A stretch of DNA of 64,000 nt from Roseburia sp. 831b (GTDB lineage Bacteria; Bacillota; Clostridia; Lachnospirales; Lachnospiraceae): the NCBI RefSeq assembly GCF_001940165.2, contig NZ_CP135162.1, positions 1,690,001 to 1,754,000 on the forward strand. The letters are read 5' to 3'. The position numbers were made by a program, and so were the translations under genes. Each line of letters opens with the position of its first letter. Position 1 is the first letter of the stretch. Positions 7,024-16,807 of the stretch are shown one piece after another. The notes beneath the pieces were generated by a model. It worked only from the letters and a program-made list of their open reading frames with translations, had not been told where the DNA came from and made no database searches.

Positions 7024-9732
7024 TTATACTTGTTCCTCTTTGGTCAGGAATTCTTCCAGGAGTTCGCTGCCCGTCTCATACTCGATCTGTTCCATCGCAT
7101 CGCAAAGCTTTGCAAGCAGACTTACCTTTCTATCCTCTAATACAATTTTCTGCAATTGTGCAATCGCTTTTTCAATTGCATTCAAATCATAATCATCAAA
7201 TCCTTTTTTCACGTCCTCCCAACATCTTCGTTCTTCCTCTGGCGAAACCACTTCTTTTACAGGTGCAGTCTCCTTTTGCGTCATACGCTTTAATTTTTCC
7301 TGAAGTTCTTCGAGTACCTCCCGGTACTCTTCCATAAAGTCTCCCAGGTTCTCCCGCAAAAAGAGTAAATGTCCTGCCTTTGCCGCCATTTCCATAATCT
7401 CCGCAGAACGTGCCATCGAAGGGAATCCCATCTGTCTCATCAACCCTTTCACGCCGTGCACCTTGATACGGAAAAGTTCGACATCTTCCCTTGCATACTG
7501 TTCCAGACTTTTTTCCAGTTCCTCTAATTCCCTTACCACCACACGATACGTCTTTTGTCTGTTCTGTTCCCGCAGACTTGCATCACTTTGATAGTTTTCC
7601 ATGTTTTGCCCAACACAGGAAACTCTGAATGCCTCCGGGAGAAATTGTTCGAATTGTGCATTTAATTCATTTAATTTAATTGGTTTGGTAAGAAAACCTT
7701 CCATTCCGTGTTCTCTTGCCTTTAATCTTGTCTCATTGGATGCATCCGCTGTCAGAAGAATCATCGGCATCTTGTATTCTTTCCGCAGTAATTCCGCCGT
7801 CTCCATCCCACTTAACCCAGGCATCATCTGGTCTAAAATCAAAAGGTCGTAAGGATGCCTTTTTACACGCTCAAGTGCTTCTTCTCCGCTTGAGGCAACC
7901 TCCGGTTTGATGTTCCAGATGGATGCTAATTCCGCAAAAATCTCCTGGTTGACTTTCATATCATCTACAAGAAGTACCCTCGCCTCTGGATAATTCCAGT
8001 TTTTGATAAAAAAGGTCTCCTCTTCCTCTTCGTCAGATACCGGCTCCTTACTCTCCCAGTGAGATGGCTCGATTACACTACTGTTCTCACTTAATTCCTG
8101 CCAAAAAGAAAGTGTAATTGTAGTACCCGTTTTTCCATCACTAAAAGCTTTCACTTCCCCATCCATAAGCCTGGCGAGATTTTTTACAATCGCAAGTCCT
8201 AATCCAATCCCCTCTTCCTTATCTGCCCCTGCGTGGGTCACATATTCTTCAAAAACTTCCTCAATTTCTTCCTCACTCATTCCGCTCCCGGTGTCTTTCA
8301 CCATGCAGGTCATTTTTACTTTATTTACTTTATTTTCTTTCTTTTCCATCTCGGCAAAAATTTCACAGGTAATGCTGCCCTTTTGCGTATACTTCACTGC
8401 ATTATACAAAATATTTTGCAGCATCTCACGGACCCTTAGCGAATCTCCCACCAGTTCTTTTGGACATTCTGTGCGATAGTTCAATGAAAATTGTACCTGT
8501 TTTTGTTTCAGTTGAACCACGGTAAGTTGTGCTAGTTCCTCCATCAGCTCCCGGAACGAATACGCCTCCCGGAGTAAAATAAGCTTTCCTGTCTCAATTC
8601 TAGAATAGAGCAAAATATCATTTACAATCGAAAGCAGTGATGCACCGGCTTTTTTCATCTGTTTTAGGTAATTCCGGTTTCTCTGCGATAAATCCTTTCT
8701 GGCGAGCAAAATATCGTTTAATCCAAGCATCGCGTGGAGCGGGCTTCTTAAATCATGACTCATATTGGCAAGAAATCTGCTCTTAAAGACGGAACGTTTC
8801 TCTGCTTCCTGACGAAGTTCCTCCATCTTTTGCATTTCCTGCTTTTCTTTCGTAATATCGGTAAACGAAACGATATAGCCACATGACCTTCCATGCACCT
8901 TCCTCTTTTCCACATGGCAGCGATAACATCTTTTTCCAATCAAAAATTCTTCATCCACAGCCTGATCCAGATTTTCTTTCTTCTGCTGTTCTATGGGAAC
9001 TTCTTTTTCCTCTTTTTCAAACAGTGTCCTTGCTGCCTGATTTGCCTTTAAAAAATATCCATCTTCATCATATAATACAATTGCGGCATCCGAGGAATCA
9101 AACAGATTTTCCTGCAATAGTACTGACGTATCCTCCAGCTGGTCTGTTTTCATCAAATATAAAGCAATCAGACACGACCCTGCTATGGAAATCGGAACAA
9201 GCACATCCTCCGGCATCTTTGTTAAATTGTGAATCAATAGTGCAATCTCCGGCAACACCAGCGCAAGATATAACATATTTGCCACGTGATGTTCCCTCAT
9301 GTTCAAATAACAGTTCTGATATACATAGGTTGCCAGCACCAATACCAGAATCAGATATAAAAAAATATAAATGGTAAAACAAAGACGGTATAACTCATGA
9401 TTATGATACAAAATCATTGCCATTGCATACATAAATAGCATGCTAAAAATCAACAACGCATCTCCCCATTTTGGCATTTTTAAGTAACTAAATTCCAGAA
9501 TATAATACACCAGAACATAAAGTGCCTGTATCAAAATCACATTTTCCAAGATAACGATGACCTTGCTTAAGTCAATCGCATATTGCAACACCTGCAATAC
9601 ATTGTAGGCACTGATTAGACAAAGTAAAAGGGGCAACAGTCTGTGTGCCTTAGACTGAATGCCCTTTCTTATATAATAGAATATAACAGAAAACGTTATC
9701 AAAAAACAAATACACTGTATTGCAATCATCAT
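7024..9732 (-). CDS. Membrane hybrid histidine kinase (HK-REC-HPt)
   Basis: A 902-residue phosphorelay protein. Residues 1-200 hold six or seven hydrophobic helices, probably a 7TM sensor module. A PAS-like domain follows (about 205-300). The dimerisation/phosphoacceptor helix carries FLANMSHDLRSPLHAML (His about 326). The ATPase domain has NAVKYTQKG (about 445), DTGSGMSEEE and GIGLGLAIV. A receiver domain follows with VDDMK, LILDQMMPG (Asp about 631) and TKPI, and an HPt domain has KVHGVKG (His about 758). The chain therefore carries all four relay modules. The start overlaps the stop of the HD-GYP gene by four bases (ATGA), implying coupled translation and probably a shared pathway. Confidence 0.88.
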   Translation of the reverse strand: MMIAIQCICFLITFSVIFYYIRKGIQSKAHRLLPLLLCLISAYNVLQVLQYAIDLSKVIVILENVILIQALYVLVYYILEFSYLKMPKWGDALLIFSMLFMYAMAMILYHNHELYRLCFTIYIFLYLILVLVLATYVYQNCYLNMREHHVANMLYLALVLPEIALLIHNLTKMPEDVLVPISIAGSCLIALYLMKTDQLEDTSVLLQENLFDSSDAAIVLYDEDGYFLKANQAARTLFEKEEKEVPIEQQKKENLDQAVDEEFLIGKRCYRCHVEKRKVHGRSCGYIVSFTDITKEKQEMQKMEELRQEAEKRSVFKSRFLANMSHDLRSPLHAMLGLNDILLARKDLSQRNRNYLKQMKKAGASLLSIVNDILLYSRIETGKLILLREAYSFRELMEELAQLTVVQLKQKQVQFSLNYRTECPKELVGDSLRVREMLQNILYNAVKYTQKGSITCEIFAEMEKKENKVNKVKMTCMVKDTGSGMSEEEIEEVFEEYVTHAGADKEEGIGLGLAIVKNLARLMDGEVKAFSDGKTGTTITLSFWQELSENSSVIEPSHWESKEPVSDEEEEETFFIKNWNYPEARVLLVDDMKVNQEIFAELASIWNIKPEVASSGEEALERVKRHPYDLLILDQMMPGLSGMETAELLRKEYKMPMILLTADASNETRLKAREHGMEGFLTKPIKLNELNAQFEQFLPEAFRVSCVGQNMENYQSDASLREQNRQKTYRVVVRELEELEKSLEQYAREDVELFRIKVHGVKGLMRQMGFPSMARSAEIMEMAAKAGHLLFLRENLGDFMEEYREVLEELQEKLKRMTQKETAPVKEVVSPEEERRCWEDVKKGFDDYDLNAIEKAIAQLQKIVLEDRKVSLLAKLCDAMEQIEYETGSELLEEFLTKEEQV

Positions 9733-11177
9733 CCGATATCACTACGTCCTTCCAAAATTCTTTTTATTTCTGATCGAACATATACCGGTTTATACGGTCT
9801 TACAATATAGCCGGATACCTTTAACTGTCTACAGCGAAGCACTGTCTCCCTGTCACAAAGCGCTGTCACGAAGATAATCGGAACTTTTCCTTTTGTAAGC
9901 TCTAACATGCGCTCCGCCGTCTCAATGCCATCCATTTCCGGCATATCAATATCAAGAAGAATCAAATCCGGAAATCCCTTTTTTTCGAGATAGGTAAGCG
10001 CCTGACTTCCTGATTTCATCAAGATAACCTCATAACTATATTTTAAGATTTCGTTGAGTACCTGAAGATTGGATTTCATATCATCTACCACCATAACCTT
10101 GGCATGGTAGAAATCTTTTATCATTTCCTTACGCTCTTCCTCATACCCTTCCATCACTTCCTGTTTCTGGTCTGTGATGCACTCTAATCCGATACTCAGA
10201 TATTCTTTTCTGGAAAGATCCAGCAATTCCCCGGAATAGAGTTTTACGACAGGTCTTAGATTGTGAACCTCACTATTGTCAAAAATAATCCCTTTTTGTC
10301 CATTAGATAAGCTCACTTCCGTACCCTTCGGGTAAAGCGGAACATGGCACATTAACATCTCTACTGCTTCTTTATCAAAAAGGAATCCACAGCCTCCCAT
10401 CAGATACTCAATCGCCTCTTTCGGCGAATATGGGTCTTTGTAAGGTCTTTTAGACACCAGTGCGTCGTAAACATCCGCCACATGCAAAATCTTGGTCAAA
10501 AGCGTCTGTTCATCTCCGGTAATTCCATTCGGATATCCGGTTCCGTCCACATTTTCATGATGAAGTAATACTGCATTTTTTACCTGCGCTGACAAATCCC
10601 ATCTCTCACAAATCAATTCATAGGAAAGTCTGGAATGTGTTTTGATAATGGCGTACTCTTCCGGTGTTAAGCGCCCCGGTTTATTTAAAATATCAGGAGA
10701 AATCAGTAACTTTCCAAAATCGTGTAACAACGCAGCTATCACGAGATTGCGAAGATCTTCCTCTGGCAGTTGATAGCCCATTCCTATAATACAGGAAATG
10801 ACAGCCACATTTACAGAATGGGCATAGGTGTAATCATCATAGGTTCGAAGATCCGTAAGATCCAGTGAGATATTTCCCTTATCTAAAATCTCCTCCACAA
10901 TCTTTTTGGCAACATCCATACACATATCGACATCGCGGTTTCTGACGCTCTGCAGCCCCTCTGCGCGAAGCTGTGGGGAAATTGCTGCCTCAATCTCAAT
11001 ATCTTCCGAAAAATCGTCACTAATATAGACCCCGTCAAAACCAAAGTCTAACAAGCGTTCAATATAGTTTTCTGAAAGCGGAGTGTTTGCTCCCACAAGA
11101 ATTCTTCCATATGAATCATATACATCATATGCCAGTCGCATTCCTGTCTTTGCATTCTTTAGTGAAATATATCTCAT
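9729..11177 (-). CDS. HD-GYP phosphodiesterase with C-terminal receiver domain
   Basis: A likely cyclic di-GMP phosphodiesterase of 482 residues. The N-terminal 80 residues resemble the small domain preceding many HD-GYP modules. The catalytic domain has ALLHDFGK (about 152) and the HD-GYP signature HHENVDGTGYPNG (about 205-216). A receiver domain follows at about 362-480 with VDDMK, DIDMPEMDG (phospho-Asp about 407) and VTALCDRE. Most RpfG-type proteins place REC before HD-GYP; here it is C-terminal. It is the first gene of a pair with the hybrid kinase, whose HPt could phosphorylate this receiver. The partner assignment is inferred from the overlap. Confidence 0.87.
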   Translation of the reverse strand: MRYISLKNAKTGMRLAYDVYDSYGRILVGANTPLSENYIERLLDFGFDGVYISDDFSEDIEIEAAISPQLRAEGLQSVRNRDVDMCMDVAKKIVEEILDKGNISLDLTDLRTYDDYTYAHSVNVAVISCIIGMGYQLPEEDLRNLVIAALLHDFGKLLISPDILNKPGRLTPEEYAIIKTHSRLSYELICERWDLSAQVKNAVLLHHENVDGTGYPNGITGDEQTLLTKILHVADVYDALVSKRPYKDPYSPKEAIEYLMGGCGFLFDKEAVEMLMCHVPLYPKGTEVSLSNGQKGIIFDNSEVHNLRPVVKLYSGELLDLSRKEYLSIGLECITDQKQEVMEGYEEERKEMIKDFYHAKVMVVDDMKSNLQVLNEILKYSYEVILMKSGSQALTYLEKKGFPDLILLDIDMPEMDGIETAERMLELTKGKVPIIFVTALCDRETVLRCRQLKVSGYIVRPYKPVYVRSEIKRILEGRSDIG

Positions 11178-11266
11178 AAACTCTACATGTTCCTCCTCGT
11201 GTGTACACCTGATACTACCCTTAAGTATAGCATGTTTTTCCTTTTTCTAAAATCCCTTTTCCTAAG

Positions 11267-11320
11267 AAAATCAGGTCCTTCTTGAAAGAATTTTTCTTAA
11301 AAAGGACCTGATTTTTTATT
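11267..11320 (-). terminator. Terminator after the GH16 gene
   Basis: The stem AATCAGGTCCTT / AAGGACCTGATT has T-rich flanks on both strands. It lies between the GH16 stop and the HD-GYP start and separates the two transcripts. Confidence 0.8.
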
Positions 11321-11364
11321 TTATATTCTTTTATGTAAAAATTATATTTTCACCCACACAATTT

Positions 11365-14300
11365 CTACTCTGCAATCAAGGCTGCAGATACATCCTGCAT
11401 GGTCAGATTATGGTTTCCTAACACAGCACCACTTTCCGGTGTTCCAAGAAGCAACGCAAACTCTCCTGTATTCGTTGTATCCTCTGTCCAGATTGTTTCT
11501 ACTTCATAGTCGAGCTGCTGGCCTGCTGTTACTGTGATGTCGTCATAATAACCTTTATAGCCATTCGCAGGATCACGGAATGCAAGTTTACATGTACGAT
11601 TCACATCTGAGACGACGGAAAACTTAATCCGATACCTTCTGTTCTTTTCCAAAACAAGATTCTGCTGTGCAAGCTGAATATCCCAATTGTTTGTTCCAGA
11701 ATTGTCGATTGCAAGTGTATAAACACCATCTTCCTGCGATGCTGACACATTACATGCAGGGTCCGCATAAGTATAGAGACCATTTAATATATTTTCTCCT
11801 TCTGGCTGCGTCGGCGTAATCACTGGTGCCTCAATCTTCTCTAAGGAAATCTGGTCGAAGCAGACACGATGTTTCTGTGAAATCTGTATGCCATCAACAG
11901 CTCCAAGTGTAAAGGACAAAATCGAATGCAAGTCTGTTGCGCTTGACATCTCAAACTCAAGTCTTATTGTCTGATATTGATTATCCCCCCGCAATTCCAC
12001 AATCTTACTTCCTGTATACGGAATCCAGTTATTATCTGCGGAACCATCTCTTTGAATCGCATACATAATCTTACGGTTTAAGTCGGATTTCACATCAAAC
12101 TGCAAACGATACCATTGACCTTCCTCTAACACAATGTCATTCTGTTTCAACTGGATATACCAGTCTGTATCTCCTGTATTTTCAATTGTGATGTCTGCTG
12201 CATTATTTTCCTTTAAGCTGTCTACCACAACCGTTGCCAATCCATCCGAATATTTGTAGAACTCATAACCGGAAAGACCTGCATTAAAAGAACCGTTTTT
12301 TATCAAAGAATCTTCTACAATCTTGATATTGTCAAGATATACTTCCCCATTTCCGGTCATTTCAAATCGTAAATCTTTGTTTTCATAAACATTGTCTTGA
12401 ATCTTCATGGTATAAGTCTGACTCTGATCCGTTAAGGTATACGACTGCTCCACGCCTGCTGCTTTTACAAGTAAAGCTACATTTCCTCTTGCAACAAAAG
12501 ACAATTCATAATTGACACCATCGTTAAACGCAAGTCCTTTCTGTTCCACCACAAGTGGATTGTCCTGCATATGTGCTACTATTGCATGAAGCTCCCTGAC
12601 ATTATCTTCATTTGTAACAGACACTGCGCCAGCATCAGATGTCTCCCAGTATGCAAATCTTCCCTCGCCTTCCTGGAATTCTCCATTGTATACAAGACTT
12701 CCATTCGCAAGAATTGTTTTTTCTTCCTGTTCATTTGGATCTGCATCGCTTACCATTCGAATCACAACATTTTTTAAATCAATTTCTGCAATAGAACCTG
12801 CATTTCCCATATTAAATTCCAAGCGGCCATTGGCATCACTATCCTCTGTCATCTTGAAGGTATAAGCGAAATGCGTCCAATCTGGCGTTAATACTGTATT
12901 TTCACTCATATACGCCATGTAAGACCGATCTGGTGCTTTCACAGCCGTATTCATAGTCCTTGCTTCCGCTGCTTTGGCATCATAAGACACCTCGTAGGTT
13001 GCCCCCTTCTTAAACGGAACTCCTGCCTGTACAAGCTGAACGCTATAATCTACACTGCCAGCACTCTTTGTCTGGATCTTCATCATATTATCTTCAATCA
13101 CAGCCTGTGCCTCTCCACCATTTGCAGCTAAGAATTTCCAATCCACATCATCTGTTAAACTTTCTTTCGTCTGGAAACTTCCGTTATTAATATAGTTTCC
13201 ATTTTCATCTGGATTACGTAACACAATCTCCTTTTTCGGTTTTGTCACATTCTCATCATAACTGTCTTTCTGATATACTCTCACATAATCAACGACAAGC
13301 TGTGCGCGCTCATCAAATGGTGTTTCTTCATCGATATCACCTACCCAAGAACCACCAACCGCAACATTTAAAATCATATAGAATGGCTGATCAAATGGTG
13401 CCGGATACGCAACCGTTCCCACGTTTTTCTTTGTGGAATACCAGTCCTGTTCCTCATGATATAGAACACCATCTACATACCATTTTATAGAACCTGGCTC
13501 CCATTCACATCCAAACACATGATATTTATTTGCAAAATCTCCACTCCTAAGTATCTTCGTTCCCTGGCTCTGTGCATGTGGTTCTCCATAATGAATGGTT
13601 CCATATAATTTATTTGTCTGCTGTCCCATTACCTCCATGATATCAATTTCACCACATTTTGGCCACTGACCATAAAGGTTTTCATTGGATGGCATCATCC
13701 AGAATGCCGGCAGATAACCAGAACCTTCTGGGACTTTTGCGCGACATTCAAAATAACCATATTTAAAATCATGTTTTCCCTGTGTATTTACTCTTCCAGA
13801 TGTATAGCTGACATTTCCATTCTCATCTACTATTTTCTTAGGCTGGATAACTAAATTACCATCTTTTAAGAAAACATTATCATCACTCTTTACATAGGAT
13901 TGCAATTCTTCATTTACCCATCCTGGCTCATGAATTTCATAGTTCCAATCCGTTTCTGCCAAAGAAGCCTCCTCAAATTCGTCCTCCCACACCATATGAT
14001 ATTTCGACCAGTCTGGTTCCTTTGGTGTATCCGGTTTCTCTGGTGTGTCTGGTTCCTCTGGTGTGTCCGGCTCCTCTGGTGTGCCCGGTTCCTCTGGTGT
14101 GTCCGGCTCCTCTGGTGTGCCCGGTTCCTCTGGTATGTCTGTTTTCTCTGGTTCATCTGGCGTGTCCGATTCAGCTGGTGTATCCGGCTTCTTTGGTGTG
14201 TCCGGTTTCTCTGGTTCGCCTGGTGTGCTCGATGTACCAGATGGTCTAACATTCTGTTCTGGAGTCACATTTATAGCCTCGCTTCCTGACGTATTATTTG

Positions 14301-14940
14301 CTGTAACAACATTCACTTTTTGACTGTTCTTCTTCTCTTTATTGACTGTTCCAAGCATTTCCAATGTATTGTCGTTTGTCACGACAAGCATAACTGAAAG
14401 TTTTTTACTTTCTACCGCCCCTTTAATCGCATCTTTTATCTTTCTGATAACCAGATTCTGAATATCTTCCTGCTCAGACGTAACAGATAGCTGAATCTTT
14501 CCATCTGCTTTTAAAAATCCCATCTCATACGTACAGGATATAATCTCATCCATACATTTTTCTAATGTCAGATTTTTTTTATCTAATGTTTCAATCACCT
14601 GCTTTGCATCGTCATTGACCGCTTCTATTGCAAGTACATTATTTTCCTCATCAAGATAAATACGAAATTCTGGATTAATCTTAATTGTAATTACCGATGC
14701 ATATTCTTCTGGTGGAACAAAATCCGTTTCTGTCTCTGGTTCCATCGTCCGCTCTTCATCCTCCTGTGCTATCTGTTCCTCTTTTTCAGTCTCCTCCTTG
14801 ACCATCACATCTTTTGCTCCTGTCTCTTGTCTTTGCTTCAAAAGTGAAATGCAAAGACAAGTTCCCGCGATAATTACCCCAATTATCACCGCGCCCAAAA
14901 TCATGTAGCGCTTTCTCTCCTTACTCCATTTGCTTAACAT
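11365..14940 (-). CDS. Membrane-anchored GH16 beta-glucanase with RsgI-like domain and CBMs
   Basis: A 1191-residue surface enzyme probably cleaving beta-1,3 or beta-1,3/1,4 glucans. One membrane helix (about 13-34) anchors it with a 12-residue cytosolic tail. Residues 75-190 resemble the extracellular middle domain of RsgI anti-sigma factors (ITIKINPEFRIYLDE, LAIEAVNDDAKQVIE). A Pro-Glu-Thr linker with PDTPEEP-type repeats follows (about 230-312). The GH16 catalytic domain (about 315-570) has the GEIDIMEVMG motif (about 431-438) with both catalytic glutamates. Four CBM4/9-like beta-sandwich domains, several opening with NGSF or NGE-type strands, fill the rest (starting near 580, 748, 882 and 1050). 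AGGGAGG precedes the ATG. No sortase motif is seen. The absence of the RsgI N-terminal sigma-binding domain is notable. Confidence 0.87.
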   Translation of the reverse strand: MLSKWSKERKRYMILGAVIIGVIIAGTCLCISLLKQRQETGAKDVMVKEETEKEEQIAQEDEERTMEPETETDFVPPEEYASVITIKINPEFRIYLDEENNVLAIEAVNDDAKQVIETLDKKNLTLEKCMDEIISCTYEMGFLKADGKIQLSVTSEQEDIQNLVIRKIKDAIKGAVESKKLSVMLVVTNDNTLEMLGTVNKEKKNSQKVNVVTANNTSGSEAINVTPEQNVRPSGTSSTPGEPEKPDTPKKPDTPAESDTPDEPEKTDIPEEPGTPEEPDTPEEPGTPEEPDTPEEPDTPEKPDTPKEPDWSKYHMVWEDEFEEASLAETDWNYEIHEPGWVNEELQSYVKSDDNVFLKDGNLVIQPKKIVDENGNVSYTSGRVNTQGKHDFKYGYFECRAKVPEGSGYLPAFWMMPSNENLYGQWPKCGEIDIMEVMGQQTNKLYGTIHYGEPHAQSQGTKILRSGDFANKYHVFGCEWEPGSIKWYVDGVLYHEEQDWYSTKKNVGTVAYPAPFDQPFYMILNVAVGGSWVGDIDEETPFDERAQLVVDYVRVYQKDSYDENVTKPKKEIVLRNPDENGNYINNGSFQTKESLTDDVDWKFLAANGGEAQAVIEDNMMKIQTKSAGSVDYSVQLVQAGVPFKKGATYEVSYDAKAAEARTMNTAVKAPDRSYMAYMSENTVLTPDWTHFAYTFKMTEDSDANGRLEFNMGNAGSIAEIDLKNVVIRMVSDADPNEQEEKTILANGSLVYNGEFQEGEGRFAYWETSDAGAVSVTNEDNVRELHAIVAHMQDNPLVVEQKGLAFNDGVNYELSFVARGNVALLVKAAGVEQSYTLTDQSQTYTMKIQDNVYENKDLRFEMTGNGEVYLDNIKIVEDSLIKNGSFNAGLSGYEFYKYSDGLATVVVDSLKENNAADITIENTGDTDWYIQLKQNDIVLEEGQWYRLQFDVKSDLNRKIMYAIQRDGSADNNWIPYTGSKIVELRGDNQYQTIRLEFEMSSATDLHSILSFTLGAVDGIQISQKHRVCFDQISLEKIEAPVITPTQPEGENILNGLYTYADPACNVSASQEDGVYTLAIDNSGTNNWDIQLAQQNLVLEKNRRYRIKFSVVSDVNRTCKLAFRDPANGYKGYYDDITVTAGQQLDYEVETIWTEDTTNTGEFALLLGTPESGAVLGNHNLTMQDVSAALIAE
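14024..14221 (-). repeat. Tandem Pro-Glu-Pro linker repeats within the GH16 gene
   Basis: The coding DNA repeats an 18-base unit encoding variants of PDTPEE and PGTPEE about ten times. The purine/pyrimidine-rich repeats create open frames on the other strand that are not genes. Such tracts can change copy number by slippage, which would alter linker length without shifting frame. Confidence 0.85.
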
Positions 14941-15079
14941 AAAAAACCTCCCTTTTCTTTCTGCATCCTTTCGAGTGTCCCACTACTCTGATGCATGTAC
15001 CTTTAAGATACAAAAGAAAAGGGAGTTTAAAAATCATTTTTTTGAACTAAATATCATTTTTTTGTCATCTTTTTCACTC

Positions 15080-16807
15080 TTATTCATCCACACAACAATG
15101 CTTCGTGTGCAATAACTGATGTGAACGTCTAGAAAGTGGTTTCTCCAAATAGTCCTGATATAATTTTATTACATCCGGATTCTCATGTGAAAAACGAATC
15201 GCTGCATGCTCATCTAAAAAATACAGTTTTTCACCACGAACTGCTGCAAGCTCCTCGCCGTCGCAGATAGGTTGTCCACCACCGCCGACACATCCGCCTG
15301 GACAGGCCATCACTTCCACAAAATCATAGTGAACCTCTCCACGTTCTATCGCTTCCATCAGCTTTCTGGTATTGCCTAAACCACATACCACTGCTGCCTG
15401 CACCGTATCGGCTCCTAACGTGATTTGTGCCTCTGTCACACCATTTTCTTTTGAGTTTCTCACATTCAAGAATGCATCCGCAGACGGATTTTTCCCATTT
15501 ACAAGGAAATAAGCGCTTCGAAGTGCTGCCTCCATCACGCCGCCTGTGGTTCCAAAAAGAACGCCTGCTCCGCTTCCTTCTTTCATCAGAGCATCACATT
15601 CTACATCCTCTAAATACTTTGGATCTAAATGCGCAGAGCGAATCATTCTCGTCAATTCCCTTGTCGTTAACACGGCATCCACTTCATGACCTGCATACTC
15701 TCCGTCATAAAAATCCATTTCTGCCTCTGCTTTTTTTGCCACACAAGGCATGATGGAAACCGTGTAAATATTCTCCGGTGCAACATTGATTGCTTTTGCA
15801 AAATAACTTTTCATCACGGCACCAAACATCTGCTGTGGCGATTTTGCCGTGGAAAGCTGTGGCAGGAAATGTGGAAACTGCGTTTTTAAAAAGCGTACCC
15901 ATCCCGGACAACAGGAGGTAAACATTGGGCGGAACTTCGTCTCACCCTTTCCAAAACGCTCCAGGAATTCATTTCCTTCTTCCATGATGGTAAGGTCTGC
16001 GGAAAACGCAGTATCAAACACATAATCAACGCCCATTTTCCGCAGTGCATCCACAATTTTTCCAACGGATGCTTCCTCCCTGGACAAGCCAAGTGCCTCT
16101 CCCCAGGCTGCGCGCACCGCCGGTGCAATCTGCGCAACGACAATCTTTTTCTCATCTGCGATTGCATCCCATACTTTTTCGGTATCATCACGTTCTCTTA
16201 ATGCGCCAACCGGACAGTGCGTCACACATTGTCCGCAAAGTGCGCAGTCTGCCTCTGTAATCTTACGGTTCCCAGACACTCCTACTGTCGTTCTCGAACC
16301 GGTTCCTGCCACATCCCAGACATGCAGTTCCTGTACTTTATCACAAATCTGGATACAGCGCATACATTTTACACATTTGGCACTGTCACGGATGATTGGA
16401 AAATCTTTTTCCCACGGAACCGTTTCCAATCGCTCCCGGTACGGAAGGTCGATGATATTCAAATCATTTGCCACGCCCTGAAGGGTACAGTTTCCACTTC
16501 TGACACAGGTTGCGCACTTACAGTCATGCTGCGACAATAACAGCTGAACGGTTCTTCTCCGATGCGCCCGCACCTTCGGGCTGTTCGTGTGAATGACCAT
16601 TCCCTCTTTTACCACGTTGTTGCAGGAAGTGATTAATTTCTCCATTCCCTCTAACTCTACGACGCAGATTCGACAGGCTGCAATTTCATTGATGTCTTTC
16701 AGATAGCAAAGCTTCGGAATTGAGATATGCTGCTGCCCTGCGGCCTCCATAATGGTCGTGCCTTCCGGTACACTAAATTTCTTTTCATCTATTGTAATCG
16801 TTACCAT
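15080..16807 (-). CDS. hydA: [FeFe] hydrogenase, group A, catalytic subunit
   Basis: This cytosolic enzyme interconverts protons and H2. The N-terminus is a [2Fe-2S] ferredoxin domain (Cys about 34-63), then a His-Cys cluster segment (HDCKCATCVRSGNC) and two [4Fe-4S] motifs (CVKCMRCIQIC, CALCGQCVTHC). The H-cluster motifs are all present: TSCCPGW (about 299), MPCVAKKAE (about 355) and ACPGGCVGGGGQP (about 500). The 575-residue M3-type architecture fits NAD(P)-linked multimeric hydrogenases. An AAGGAGG precedes the ATG, which overlaps the end of the upstream flavoprotein gene by seven bases. The two products are expected to form one complex that disposes of reducing equivalents as hydrogen during fermentation. 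Confidence 0.95.
   Translation of the reverse strand: MVTITIDEKKFSVPEGTTIMEAAGQQHISIPKLCYLKDINEIAACRICVVELEGMEKLITSCNNVVKEGMVIHTNSPKVRAHRRRTVQLLLSQHDCKCATCVRSGNCTLQGVANDLNIIDLPYRERLETVPWEKDFPIIRDSAKCVKCMRCIQICDKVQELHVWDVAGTGSRTTVGVSGNRKITEADCALCGQCVTHCPVGALRERDDTEKVWDAIADEKKIVVAQIAPAVRAAWGEALGLSREEASVGKIVDALRKMGVDYVFDTAFSADLTIMEEGNEFLERFGKGETKFRPMFTSCCPGWVRFLKTQFPHFLPQLSTAKSPQQMFGAVMKSYFAKAINVAPENIYTVSIMPCVAKKAEAEMDFYDGEYAGHEVDAVLTTRELTRMIRSAHLDPKYLEDVECDALMKEGSGAGVLFGTTGGVMEAALRSAYFLVNGKNPSADAFLNVRNSKENGVTEAQITLGADTVQAAVVCGLGNTRKLMEAIERGEVHYDFVEVMACPGGCVGGGGQPICDGEELAAVRGEKLYFLDEHAAIRFSHENPDVIKLYQDYLEKPLSRRSHQLLHTKHCCVDE

Noticed and set aside
13900..14289. Open frames with WCVRFLWC and SGVSGSSG repeats opposite the GH16 gene
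   Set aside because: They are antisense readings of the Pro-Glu-Thr linker repeats, with no ribosome site.
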